64,000 bases of DNA, from NCBI GenBank assembly GCA_028554795.2, contig CM068835.1:28832311-28896310 (forward strand). Reading direction: 5' to 3'. The translations under genes and the position numbers were made by a program. The notes under the pieces are model-generated. The model saw only the letters and a list, made by a program, of their open reading frames with translations, ran no database searches and was not told the DNA's origin. Shown here piece after piece: positions 45,757 to 57,809 of the stretch. The DNA is from Sinohyriopsis cumingii. Taxonomy: Eukaryota > Mollusca > Bivalvia > Unionida > Unionidae. How positions within the stretch are numbered: position 1 is the first letter of the stretch; every line of letters begins with the position of its first letter.

Positions 45757-45848
<92 letters not shown>
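45757..45848. repeat. (AT)n microsatellite beside the Penelope-like element
   Basis: About 45 AT dinucleotides preceded by an imperfect (CA)n at 45726-45754. Confidence 0.97.
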
Positions 45849-45851
<3 letters not shown>

Positions 45852-46069
45852 TACGAGTACAGAATTCACTTTTGCTAGTTACTGCCATATATTTCATCTT
45901 TTCATATAGATAATTTATTGGAAAAACTTAATTGCAATTATTACGTTGAATATTTGGTAAAACAACAGAAATACTAACCCCTTTAATGTATTACCTTATA
46001 TCTAGTATACAGTGACATTTTGTTTTAAAATTTAACGATTTCAATTAGAAATTATTACACGAATTACAC

Positions 46070-46189
<120 letters not shown>

Positions 46190-46506
46190 TAAGTGACCAT
46201 TGGTTAATAGCATGCCATTAACGTCAACGCACAGAAACACGCATATCTAAGTCCCAAAAACACATGAATGTGTGTATTTTTATTTGTCTTTCAAAGCTCA
46301 AAAACACATGTAATGGTGCATATTGATTTTTTTATGCCATACATATTCGCAATCAAAACCTTGCAACGTTGCCTGTATCAATGCCGAAATGCGCTGGTTT
46401 CCTAGTCCTTTTTTGCGATAAAAATATCTCCGCTTATGTGGAATTATAATAAGGCATTGAGAAGACATTAAAAAGCAGAGAAAAGTTTGAGTTAGAAGAA
46501 AGTTTG

Positions 46507-46570
46507 TACCAAAAATATATTTTACTACTGCCATGGGTATCCATGGCAGTAGTAAAATATATTTTTGGTA
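46507..46570. repeat. Perfect inverted repeat, 30-bp arms, 4-nt loop
   Basis: TACCAAAAATATATTTTACT and the rest of the left arm (46507-46536) is mirrored exactly at 46541-46570, separated by GTAT. The transcript of either strand would form a 30-bp perfect hairpin. It has no known terminal motifs. It could be a young foldback insertion, a hairpin RNA locus or a sequencing/assembly foldback. Confidence 0.95.
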
Positions 46571-46704
46571 GAATAAATAAGCCACGTCCTGACAAAGCTG
46601 CCTCTTCTTTGGCATATACTTATTTTAAAGTATATATTCAAGATGGAAAAGGAGGAGGGCCGATGGGGATGGTGCAGTGCAGAGATTAGTCAATTTATGT
46701 TTGT

Positions 46705-46762
46705 CCTCTCTCTCTCGATCGATCGATCGACCGATCGAGATCGAGACAGAGAGAGAGAGTCT
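46705..46762. repeat. Imperfect palindrome of CT/CGAT and GATCGA/GA repeats
   Basis: (CT)n then (CGAT)n is followed by (GATCGA)n then (GA)n, so the halves are roughly reverse complements. It lies within repeat copy 2. Confidence 0.8.
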
Positions 46763-47064
46763 CTGGTCTTAAACTTAGGTTTGTATGACTAAGCGTTGTA
46801 AATCAAGATGCTAATCCTTTTCATAAGTGACCATTCTGAAAGAGACGTTCGTAGAGAAAATAGAGGTAGTTGTAAAACTGTCGAGTGTGTGAACGTAAGA
46901 TAACCATAGCACTGGACGGCACGCTGAAACATCCTCGTAACACTGAAATTCACGACATCGGAGTCATTTCTCTGAGTGTTTTGTAGGCTCCCCATTCATG
47001 TATATACACGGTAAGTCCAAATACGTAATCAGATAAATACCTACTCTAAGTCCAAATAAGTAAT

Positions 47065-47068
<4 letters not shown>

Positions 47069-47131
<63 letters not shown>
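47069..47131. repeat. (TA)n microsatellite
   Basis: TA run of about 31 dinucleotides within repeat copy 2. Confidence 0.95.
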
Positions 47132-47133
<2 letters not shown>

Positions 47134-47337
47134 TCTGTAAATATTTGTTTATACGTTGTCAAGGATGCAGCCAGCCTTTCGATCGGTGGGAGAGCTATCT
47201 GATCTGCCTCTGGGATAAAAATACACACATTGCTATTTAAATATAACTTTCTCATTTTGTGTGCGTGTGCGCGTGTGTGTGTGTGATTTAGATTTTTAAT
47301 GTAGCTTTAACAATTTTTCAGTTATACGATATCTGCA

Positions 47338-47590
47338 GTGTGGTAGTTTATAGTGATGTCTAGCACTGGGGCATCATGCCGCAGACATGTAGCTTGATGA
47401 CCCACCCAGTCACCTTATCCTGACACCAGGCCGACCAGTCCTAACACTAACCTCTTAATGCTGACCGACAAGCGAGGCAGCTCTTAGTACCATTTTTAGA
47501 AGTCTTTGGTATGACTCGGCCGGGGATCGAACCCACGACCTGCTGCATCCGAGGCGGACACTCTAACCACTAGGCCACCGGAGCGGTCGT
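47338..47590 (-). mobile_element. Full-length tRNA-derived SINE, minus strand
   Basis: On the minus strand the head reads GGTGGCCTAGTGGTTAGAGT (A box) and GGTCGTGGGTTCGATCCCCG (B box), spaced as in a tRNA. The body contains GCTGCCTCGCTTGTCGGTCA and a central domain seen in molluscan SINEs. It ends near TGATGCCCCAGTGC. It is not a tRNA gene, because the 3' acceptor half does not fold back on the 5' end. Confidence 0.85.
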
Positions 47591-47739
47591 TCTCATTTTA
47601 TACTTCGTGGTGATGATTTAATGTCCAGAATAGGCTTTGTATATATCGTATGTTTCTAATATAAATATTCAGTAATGTGGAGAGCGTCCATGCGCAGCAC
47701 CTTCCTGGATTAACCGACTCGTGTCACAGTCAGCTCGAT

Positions 47740-48760
47740 CACACTGCAGCAGTTATTGTAGACCCTCTAGCCAATAGTTAATGTAGACCCTCTAGCCAAC
47801 AGTTAGTGTAGACTTTCCAGGGAACAATTGCTGTAGACTCTCTAGCCAGCAGTTACTGCAGATCCATCCAGCCAACAGGCCAACAGTTACTGTAGGCTCA
47901 GTAGCCAACAGTTGATGTAGACCATCCAGCCAACAGTTATTGTAGACCTACTATTCAACAGTTACTGTTGATCCTCTTGGTAACAGTTACTGTAGACCTT
48001 CGAGCCAACATATACTGTAGTCCCTCTAGCAAACAGTTACTGTAAACCCTCTAGCCAACAGTTACTGTAGACCCTCTAGGCAACACTTACTATAGACGCT
48101 CTAGCCAACATTCACTGTAGACCCTCTAGCCAACAGTTACTGTAGACTCTCTAGCCAACATTTGCTGTAGACCCTCCAGCCAAAAGTTATTGTAGACCCT
48201 CCAGTCAACATTTTCTGTAGACCCTCTAGCAAACAGCTACTGTGGACCCTCTAGCCAACAGACAGTTTATGTAGACCCGCTAGCCAACATTTACTCTAGA
48301 ACCTCTAGCCAACAGTTACGATAGACCCTCTAGGGAACATTTACTGTAGACCCTGTAGCCAACAGTTACTATAGCCCTCTAGCCAACTGGTATTGTAGAC
48401 CCTCTAGCCAACAGTTACCGTAGACCCTCCAGCCAACAATTACTGTAGACATTCTAGCCAACGGTCAATGTAGACCATTTAGCCAAACAGTTACTGTGGA
48501 CCCTCCAGCCAACATTTACTGTAGACCCTCTAGCCAATATTCACTGTAGACCCTCTAGTCAACAGTTACTGTAAACCCTTTAGCAAACATTTATTGTTTA
48601 CCCTCTCGCCAACAGTTACTGTAGACCCTCTAGCCAACTGTTACTGTAGACCCTCTAGCCAACATTTACTGTAGACGCGCTAGCCAACATTTGCTGTAGA
48701 CCCTCTAGCCAACAGTTACTGTAGACCCATCCCGCCAACGGCGACTGTAGACAATACAGC
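47740..48760. repeat. 25-bp minisatellite, about 40 units
   Basis: Unit ACTGTAGACCCTCTAGCCAA + CAGTT in head-to-tail array. Variants differ by one to four bases, and a few units are shortened or lengthened. No spacers of unique sequence are present. Confidence 0.95.
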
Positions 48761-48769
48761 TAATATTTG

Positions 48770-49350
48770 TACAATCATTGAGATGCCGTAAGAAATGCGT
48801 AAAAGTGATCTCCAAACAGCAAAAGGTAGGAAGCTGTAAATGATTGAACAACATGACCTGTTGCTAAATATGTCTTACTGTATTGTATATCTGTAACGTT
48901 TGCAACAAACAATACACATTTTTCAGAAAACGCTATTAAACATAGCAATACAACTTGTTTAAATATCACCTTTAACCATCATCACAGTCGGGTTTTTTTT
49001 TAATACGATGGGAAAATAAAACATTGATTAGTGTTGATTGCAAACCGAACTTATTTGACAATCGAAATGAATACAGATTCCACTACTGAGTTAAACTTCT
49101 AGTTTTCGATGGCCACTGAGCCAATGAAACATTTACTTTCGAATGAAGACATGAACAAAATGAAGAACAAAGATGTTTGAGGTAAAGACTCAATGATTAA
49201 AGTTTCTTTTTTAAAGATGTTACGTTCTTCAAATTCAACGGCTCTGTTATATTTCTAGGTATCCTACCAAAATAGTATCAGTCCACACATAACGTGCTGA
49301 CAAAAAAGTATTATCTTATAAATCTTTGACACATTATACGTATTAAAGCG

Positions 49351-49426
<76 letters not shown>

Positions 49427-50847
49427 GTCCCAACATTATTGTAAAATATGCAGAAATTTCCTTTTATCCATGTATTAATGCAGCTATTAATCGCGTATTG
49501 GCGTAGACTGGAGAAAACACATGCAAATCGACAAATCACACGCTTTTATAAATCTACGTTTTTTTAGTAGATATAAGAAAATACGTCACTCGTGAATTGA
49601 AATTGTTTTGTAGTGTGACTCGTGACAATACAATGTTTCTACTGCACTCGTGTAATATTTCGGTATATCGACTTAAAAAAAAAACGTATTTTCGTATTCT
49701 ATACAGTATAACAGTATATACACCTGTAAGGATAATACACAGATCCAGTTATGTCCTCGGTACAGTACACACACTTAAAGTACATGTAGGGATAAAACAT
49801 AATTCAAGTTATGTCCTCAGCAAGCGTTGCAATGGCAATGTTGAAAATACAGACAGAGTGATTTAAATAAGCAGCTAATACTTGCAAGGGTGCAACTGCA
49901 CGGTACTTTAAAGCAAAGACCTTCAGAAATGTAATGTTAAGAACGTTCGGCGCTTCTATCGCTAGTTTTCCTAGAACTAGGATATTTTCCCCTTAGAATA
50001 TCCATAATTCCCCAGCAATGGAATCCGAGCTTAATTCCTCACTCTTGAATTACTTCATCCAAGAAAGGCATAGATGACGCGATGTCCCCAAATATATTGT
50101 ACTGATAGATTTCAGCATTGGTTGAGTTTGATGTGGGTAATTTGTTAATTATACACTCATAAAGATAGCAGAGACATCTGTCCAGGTACTAATGTTGCTA
50201 ATTTGTATTACAGGTACACAAAGGTAAAACACGAATCCAAACAAAACGATACGTTTATTATTAGGGTCGTTTTCTAAACATTTATCAGATTTGACCTTTT
50301 TATTTGTATCTTTAATTGATGTGGGAATGTTTGCACTCAAAGTTTAAATGCATTTGCAAAAAAACATTCCAATGAAATTAACTAACACTGCCTTGAAGGG
50401 TGTGAACCTAATCATATAGTGAGTTGTTATTTCCCTTCTTGAAAGACCGGTAGCTCCCCATTTAACCTGATGGAGGAACTGCAGTCGAATTGACATGTTA
50501 GCTGTCAACAGAAAGACTACTGGTTTACCACTTATGTCTACTGATCTAACTATTGAGGTAGCGCATATTGCTGCTTGCCTAAATGGGTTATGCGAGTAGT
50601 CTCTCGGTTTCTCCGTTGAAGGCACTGATTTGGAACAGTGATGCAATGGATTATTTTCAGCGTCATAACATTTGTTTGAATAACAGACAATGACCTTTAC
50701 AAAACCGTGTCAGCAGGAAAATAAGTGGTAAAACTTTACATCTTGTCACAAATACTAAATCATCATCGTCGTCATCATCAGTATCATTAATGATATCATC
50801 AAAATGAATATCGTCAAAACGAATATAGTCTCATCATGTGCACTATC

Positions 50848-50878
<31 letters not shown>

Positions 50879-52680
50879 CATTGGTAGTAAAATTAGTAGT
50901 AGTCGCTCCTTCAGTATTCTTATATGTTAGCAAGTATAAAACAAGCTCTACTTTAAGTTAACATATGATTAAACAAAGAAACTTAAGCTTCGAAGAGATA
51001 ATGAGAATCAAACTACAGAAAGCTGCTTTTATTAATAAATTATGTAATTTGCCATGCATATTTGTTTTTGTTAAACAAATGTTGTATTGGGTAAGTGTGT
51101 CAATTTTGAAACGTTTCTACAAGGGATAGGAGCGGTTGTAACGTTTACAATTGTGAACGAAATCTAGAATACATAGTACTTAAATGACATGAACTATTAA
51201 CACCAATAGCAGCTACCGGTAGCTTCACCTCCTCGCAGAGTAATACCACAATAAGCTCGTTTCTTGTTGCAATTGAAACAGGTGTGTTGTAGGCTGACAG
51301 CCTCTTTAACACCACGTTCAAAACGGCATGGTCAGTTTGATAAGAATCATCAACTAGCGAGTTGATCCTCATAGCGTCACTTATTTTAATTAAGTGATTA
51401 TGCATGCATGCCTAATATCATGCATAATTAAACAAAAATATGTCTTTCTGAATTTACAAGTACAGAAAAAATTTCAGTAGCAATCTCTAAGTAAAACCAT
51501 GGTCCTTAAGAACAGTAGCAACAATAGTTAGTGGAGATGCTTGCAGGAGCTATGCACCTTGATTGATTAATGACAGAAATTACTACTGAGCCAAGAATTG
51601 CCATGATCGTGACTCTTGTTGAGTTCAGCTGAACTCCGATCAATAATCCGTGCGTCAAAAGGGTTTTACTTCATTATTTACATTGGTTGTCGTGTCGGTA
51701 CATATTCTTCTTTTGCAGTTTGTCTTCCAGCTCATGATCAGAGAAATGAAAATCAATCAAAACCAAAAAAATAACATATTTCCCTGGAATAGCATCGACA
51801 TTAAAACAATAGATTTATTTTTCAAAATAGGTATATACAGTTTTTGCGAGGCGCGAACAATATATGCAAGCATACGTTTATCGATGTCAACCCCACTGTC
51901 AATCAAATATACTGGAACTTCTTGTTGATCACATAACATTCTTTTCATTTCCCTATTTGAATGGCAAATATCAACATAACAACAAGACCATCAGCCAAAT
52001 AATTTTATTTAATACAGAAACAGTGTGACGCATCTCTAGATACTTAAATGTATTTTAATACTAAATATACATTGTTCCCGTGTCCATTTCATTGGAATTT
52101 GTGGTACGGTATCTCAAAGCCTAAAACACATGGCTCTTTACCCTTGTCGCATCAGTTTTATGGTGTAAATGAAATTTCGCGTCTTTCACACTTTTTTGTT
52201 GCTAGTAAATTGCTGAATAAAGAAAATCTGTCCCATCTACAAGGACCAAACAAAGATTCAATGGAAGATTATTATGCGTGTTCCAGAATTCAAATGACAT
52301 ATCCAAATACCATAAAATCTATTCTGCGGAAAATTCAACTGCAAATCAACAGGAAAGACACGAGATAAAACATTGAATTAAATATGAACATTTGTAAGAA
52401 AAGCATGTAACCTTTATTAAGACCACTAACATTTAATTGCAGATATTTTAAATCATATATCTTATCAAACTATGCAAATAATGCCTAATGGTCTAACACA
52501 CACAGAAAGCTCTTTACCGACCAAACGGTCCGTAGGGGAGTTTATGTATATCTAACACTGTTGCTTAACTCTGTTACATATGTACGTTTAGCAACGGATG
52601 TAACACATTTAATACAGTCTTTTGTGACGATTGAGAAAGTCTGTCATCGATTACGATACAAATTAATAGAAGCACGAAAC
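48770..52680. other. Sequence without a supported gene
   Basis: AT-rich. Contains (AT)n at 49351-49422, a two-copy repeat with AAGTTATGTCCTC near 49747-49820, and (ATC)n/(ATT)n at 50756-50880. ORFs at 50344-50646 (-), 51145-51405 (-) and 52048-52368 (+) have protein-like composition, but I recognise no family and see no linked splice sites. Confidence 0.55.
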
Positions 52681-52686
52681 GCAAAG

Positions 52687-52692
52687 TTTATT
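52687..52692 (-). terminator. PLAC8-like: Poly(A) signal of the PLAC8-like gene
   Basis: AATAAA on the minus strand lies 80 nt beyond the stop codon of the last exon, a normal distance for a short 3' UTR. Confidence 0.65.
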
Positions 52693-52771
52693 TTCTAATA
52701 TTAGATAATTGTTGCACATTGCTGTCACAATTAGGTCACACTGCACGTCATACTGGCTTCACACTTGTGTT

Positions 52772-52864
52772 CTATAGCCCCATTGCCTTCAGCTCTCGCT
52801 CCATCTGGCAAATTGCTAACGGCGTGCAATAGTACACAGCAAACCAATCACCGCAGATAGAGCC
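52772..52864 (-). CDS. PLAC8-like: PLAC8-like protein, coding exon 3 (C-terminus)
   Basis: After the acceptor TTTTCTTGCAG the phase-0 frame reads GSICGDWFAVYYCTPLAICQ and ends MERELKAMGL before TAG. This is the usual end of PLAC8 proteins (GS.C.D....YC....CQM.REL). The phase matches exon 2 exactly. An AATAAA follows 80 nt downstream. Confidence 0.92.
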   Translation of the reverse strand, partial: GSICGDWFAVYYCTPLAICQMERELKAMGL

Positions 52865-53696
52865 CTGCAAGAAAATTTGTTTTATTTCAGACTCATGAAA
52901 TAGGAAGATATGTGATATCTGGCACTAGAGCACCTATATCTTCCATTTAATGACTGCACGACCACATAATATAGGATTTCTCAGCTTACTTAAATAAACT
53001 CCATTTATGTAACTATTTATCTGTGGGCATTATTCATAAAACTGCAATTGAATGATGGCTGTACGAAAGGAACGAATAACTGATTTTAATAAGAACGAAT
53101 GTCGGTCTAACTAATGATGCTAGCAATATATGAACACGTAAATACCATCAAAGTATTTGACAGATAAAGTTGACATGATCCATTATTTTTCTAAAATTCT
53201 ACCTTAATTTAGTGTAGAGGATATAAAGCAAACTTTACCAGTTTGTGCAAGTATAATTGCTCACGTAATGAAAATCTTGAAATAAACCCTAAGTTATTTC
53301 AACGTTAAGCAATAAAATCACAAAAATCATATCGGAGTGTTTAGAATTTCACATGCTAAGGAAATCATTAACAAAATCTCCGTGTTAAAGTATCCAAGAA
53401 GGGAAACGAGAATAGTGAAATATATGTCAAGTATCACTGTCTGGCAGAAGGAAGTGGAAAGAAACGCGCATGTCATGTTGTTATTGGTATAATCTCATTA
53501 ATATGTATAAATCAAGCACAGCGGAACAACGTCAATGTAACTCAGTGGTATCAAAATCATAGACATCAATTAGAAAATCGCTGTAGCAGCTTTTGTTTTG
53601 ATTCAAATTGTATTATATTATTCGCTGAATCATACAAATCGAATGTCCAACTGTACTTTGTCCACCTTATACATGTTTTATTAAGTAGATACTCAC

Positions 53697-53836
53697 ACTA
53701 ATGTCCCCTAGGGTCCGAGTCCGGGTTCTCATTGCTAAAAGAGCACCAGGGATACAATAAGGCATGCACATACAGTCACCTAGGCGACTGGACAGCTCAA
53801 GTATCGTCCATTCCATGCAACAGCAGGTCTTCACCA
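53697..53836 (-). CDS. PLAC8-like: PLAC8-like protein, coding exon 2
   Basis: Bounded by TTATTATTTCAG and GTGAGT. It enters in phase 1 and leaves in phase 0. It encodes VKTCCCMEWTILELSSRLGD, then CMCMPYCIPGALLAMRTRTR. The Cys-rich stretch and the LRTR-type basic motif are hallmarks of the PLAC8 fold. The CCC cluster and the small hydrophobic segment are the parts thought to face the membrane in relatives. Intron 2 (52865-53696) holds nothing I recognise. Confidence 0.92.
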
Positions 53837-54090
53837 CTGAAATAATAATATAGACCACCCTTTACTAATTTAGTAATATACATCGTTTCAGAACCCATAT
53901 CAAAATGTATCGAGAATTAATCGATATGACAGTCACATGCAGTGAAGAGAGATATTGAAAATAAGCAGTATTCTTAAATAAGAAGGCTTTAACAAACTTC
54001 GTTTTCCTACATATAATTATTTTATTTGATAAACAGTTCTGACAATATCTAGTAATTTTTCTATATCATAATGGCTTATTAAATAAAATG

Positions 54091-54280
54091 GGGAGACGGG
54101 GTGGCTTTTTAGTTATCGGGCTGAACTCGCCACCGAAAGGGAGCGGGTCCGAATCCTAGCATCGGTCAAGCCTGGGTCAGTTACCATGGTGTGTCCCAGG
54201 GTAAGGCACTTTACTCAAATTGCCTCAGCATTAAATAGCCTATTTGTGTTGATGTGCCGTAAAGCACCATACCAAATCAT
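54091..54280 (+). mobile_element. tRNA-derived SINE in intron 1 of the PLAC8-like gene
   Basis: A box GGTGGCTTTTTAGTTATCGG and B box GCGGGTCCGAATCC are followed by a body with GGGTAAGGCACTTTACTCAA and the end GTGCCGTAAAGCACCATACC. It is inserted opposite to the host gene. Confidence 0.75.
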
Positions 54281-54740
54281 TAATTCAACGGTAATACGAT
54301 GAATGGAAGCCGAGAAATGAGTGATCAAAAATGACGTTATTAATCAGTGGCTCGATGAATTGATATCACTATTTATGTTAGCCTGCATGTATGAAGTATG
54401 ACTAATATACTATCGATCTGAGAAGGGCTCATGTGAGCAACAATTGACATTCGTACTTTAAGATATAATCTTTTTAATTATACCTCTGTTAACATAACTG
54501 GATATATTGTAATATACTTTACAATGCAGCGTGCTTGCTGATTGGATCAATGAACATCACGTCTACTTCAAGCAGAATTAAAGACACGTATCGGAAGAGC
54601 TGACGCTATTTAAACGTCGTGAGATTAATTCTTACGTAGTACCACAGAAAATTACATTTTAATATTATTTCTAACAAAATCTTGAACATTTTCTTCGAGT
54701 CGATAAAACGTATCCACAACCGTCAAATCCTCATCAACGC

Positions 54741-54901
54741 CAGGCCCGGCCCTAGGATGTACGGGGCCCAAGGCAGCATGCGGGGCCCCGATGCAGCAAG
54801 CGATGAGCCGGGCGTCAAGCATTAAAATTGCATTGCGGCGTTGATTTCCTGAAAGTGCGGGGCCCAAGATGGTTGCCTCATTTGCCTTGCCCTAGGGATT
54901 G
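54741..54901. mobile_element. 161-bp hAT-type MITE
   Basis: Begins CAGGCCCGGCCCTAGG and ends CCCTAGGGATTG, with imperfect inverted ends. It is flanked on both sides by the identical 8-mer ATCAACGC (54733-54740 and 54902-54909), the target-site length made by hAT transposases. It has no coding capacity. It lies in intron 1 of the PLAC8-like gene, 57 bp from the donor. Confidence 0.88.
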
Positions 54902-54958
54902 ATCAACGCTCTAACATTCTCAAACATATTGACAGTTCTACATCATAAAGGCACTCAC

Positions 54959-55103
54959 TCGACCCGCAATCCTCGAAGCATCCACAGAGTCCGGTCGTCC
55001 AGTCCCTGATTCCATTCCTGCTCCCAACTAATAACTTTGGACCCTGTGCAACGGGCTGATTTATGATAACTGTCGTGTTTACCTGGTTGCTTATTTGATT
55101 CAT
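54959..55103 (-). CDS. PLAC8-like: PLAC8/cornifelin-like protein, coding exon 1
   Basis: The ATG at 55103 (context CCAAGGATGA) opens MNQISNQVNTTVIINQPVAQ, followed by RDWTTGLCGCFEDCGS, the diagnostic PLAC8 start motif. The donor GTGAGT splits a codon after its first base. Joined with 53836-53697 and 52864-52772 the frame is continuous: 145+140+93 = 378 nt, 125 residues, a normal length for single-domain PLAC8/cornifelin proteins. The family comprises small Cys-rich proteins of membranes or cytoplasm, with roles in differentiation and in plants metal/size control; the role here is unknown. An upstream AG (CATCTGTAG, 13 nt before ATG) may be the acceptor of a 5' UTR intron. This is the only gene in the window that looks intact and under constraint. 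Confidence 0.93.
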
Positions 55104-57690
55104 CCTTGGGTGTCTTCTACAGATGTTTCCTTTAAAAACAAATGTTTGATAAAAATGCCTGATTTTATGCATGGGTTTTAATCAATTGTATTTGCATTAG
55201 AAACTCACTTCATCAGGTTGTGGGACAAAATGCAGACGAAAGCTTCGGCTGAGGTTCTCGTGTGAGCATATCTTTGTCATACATTAGAAATGATTATTTT
55301 TACCACAAGACTACTGCATGGTAACAACTAGACATGACACAGGATTGACGTTACAGTATATTTAAAAACCCTATACAGCAAAAATGAAGCGAAATTCTAA
55401 AATTAATAACCGTATTTTCTTTCAAAATATGATATCTATTACACCCTAAACATAAAATGTTTAATCCTTATTCATATAATCAGATTTATTGCGTCTTTTT
55501 GTGATATTCTTTAGAAAACAGTGGGAACCTATGTAGAAATGCTTCTGAAATCACACGTTTTGAACTCGGAATAATGCAACTTTGCATCTACAATAGGAGC
55601 AAGATCTGTTTAGATATATGGCTTCTCAAATAGTCAGAATTATATCTAACTAGATTAAGATTTTACCCGATGTGGACCACATGCCTCTTTACTGTGAGCA
55701 AGATCTGTTCATAAATATGGCCTTTTAAATAGTCAGATTGTGACTAATCAGGGTTAGACCACAGATTCAGACTTTATTTGCTGACTTGATAATATCTTTA
55801 TGCAGCCATAACCCGACTGACAATCTAAACTGTAGGCAATGCAGTGAATGCTTTAATATCGTGTTATTCTGTTCATATTCCTTAAGAAGGGCATACACTG
55901 TATGCAGATGCAATCGTTCTAAACTAAGTAATTGTAGACGGAGTCTTATTTCCAAAGACATAGATATTTTCTTAAATTGATTTCATTGTATGCAAACAAA
56001 AACGTGATTTTCGATAAATGCTTTCACTATTTTTATATACAATATGTTGTGATAAAATTTACTTATCTGGTATACCACATAACATCAGATCACATCACAT
56101 AGATAGTTGTTTAAGTATTTGTTTATTGTTTTATAATAAGTGTTTATTTGTACACAGTTGATATTGTGTGCATGACCTTTATCCGTGATTGAATGTATAT
56201 TTCGTGCCTACCCGAGTAAGACCTAGCATTGATTATGACCGTAGAATGTTCTGGAAGCAAACTTGTTGACAATATTTAATGAAATTTTCCATTAAAAAAG
56301 AAGCACATCCAGAGCATTTTGCTGTGTTAGAGGTCAGCTGACATTCTGTATACAAAGAACAAGGTAAATAATTCTTCATTCCTGTTTTAATATCAGTGTG
56401 TTAACACTTTTAGTTGTGTTCAGATATAATTTGAGAGGAATAGTTTATTGAAATTATTCATTGGAATTTCAGAGTGATACGGACTCTTTGGACTACAACA
56501 CTGATTTGGGATTATTGAAGACGCATTCACATACATTCCAGATTATATCATTATGATACAGAAAGATAATTGGTACATCAGCACATTCAGGATTATTGGA
56601 ATTCATTCCGAACAGTCTATGCTTTTGGACTTGTGATAGAACATTTAGGATTATTTGGGTTTTAATTTACAATACAGTAAGTTCCTTTTAAATATTCACT
56701 TTATATGCTACGGAAATAAATTGTTTGCTGAGGTTATTGAACGTTTTGGTTTTGCTTTTTTCTGTTACATAGGTTAAGATCGTACACTCGTAGGTACAAT
56801 AAAGAGACTTTGCCTATAAATCCGAATAACCAATACAAGAATCTATTGTTTTAAAAAAATATAGATCGAAAGGTTTGGCCACGTTCCACATTATTTCTTT
56901 TTTTAACTAATGCAAATTTGTTAGGAAAATTTATGCCACTAACATTCTAGAGCCTAGATCATTTCCCCAATAAATCGGTATAATCTTAAACATACACATT
57001 TCTGCTTGAAAGCGAGTTAATTCCATAACATGTTATTCATATCGTCAGAGATTGTTTGGACACAATAGTTAGAATAAATTAATTTACTCATTGATTGCCA
57101 TTGACTTTGTAGAATATCCGATAAATAATATATATGAGTTAAACGTTTGTAGGTAACCATTTTTAAGATTGGACAAACTATTGTCGAACAGAACAGAAGA
57201 GAACTAAACATTTATTAATAAAAGTAAATCTCAGGCCACACATATGTGGTATATGAGAATACCTCAACTTCTAAAATACCGTAAGACAACGTTACTAACA
57301 TTTGGAGATACAAATCACAGCATAGATCAACATTTTCAATCATAACAAGAATAAACATTCGGACGTAATGTGAGATCATTCTGGGTAAATAAATGTAACG
57401 TTGATTTGGTAGAGTACAATATCTTGCACTGAATGTACAAAAGTTGTAAGAGATAAAAACATTAAATGAAGTTCGAATGACTTTATGTTAAATTTGTGAG
57501 TGATTAGGTAAAGTTTACACATCGATAAATACCCAACCATGATCATTTAATCTTTATAATTCCAGTTGCGTCCTTTCTTCGTCAAATCAACTTATTCCAT
57601 CAACAATTCATTCCAACTTAAGTAGCGCGTACTTTCCTTTCATTCGCCGCTTCACATCGCCAAATAATACATAACCTGTACAGAATCACA
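55104..57690. other. Upstream region of the PLAC8-like gene and intergenic sequence
   Basis: No further gene supported. Near 55598-55762 a ~99-bp unit containing GAGCAAGATCTGTT and TTTTAAATAGTCAGA occurs twice, diverged. The promoter of the PLAC8-like gene should lie here, but I cannot place it. Confidence 0.55.
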
Positions 57691-57699
57691 CGAACATAT

Positions 57700-57792
57700 T
57701 GGCTACTGTCACCGTTACGTTTATTCAGAAACTTCAGACTTCACATCTTAGGCATAGGCTATCGATGGTTTCAACACATTTAGTTCATTTAA
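57700..57792 (+). repeat. ~90-bp dispersed repeat, copy 1
   Basis: About 75% identical by eye to 60236-60332: shared CTACT-TCAC-GTTA-GTTTA, ACATCTTAGGCA and CACATTT. The two copies flank LINE copy B on both sides. It is too long and diverged for a target-site duplication. Confidence 0.7.
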
Positions 57793-57809
57793 AAAACAAG
57801 CAGGCTGAC

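Noticed and set aside
47520-47590. tRNA gene on the minus strand
   Set aside because: A and B boxes are present, but the acceptor stem does not close and a SINE body follows.
47740-48760. CRISPR-like array or coding repeat
   Set aside because: Continuous 25-bp units without spacers and with stops in all frames.
54652-54867. Minus-strand ORF with GPALSGNQRRN
   Set aside because: It lies over the hAT-type MITE in an intron and reflects the GC-rich MITE sequence.
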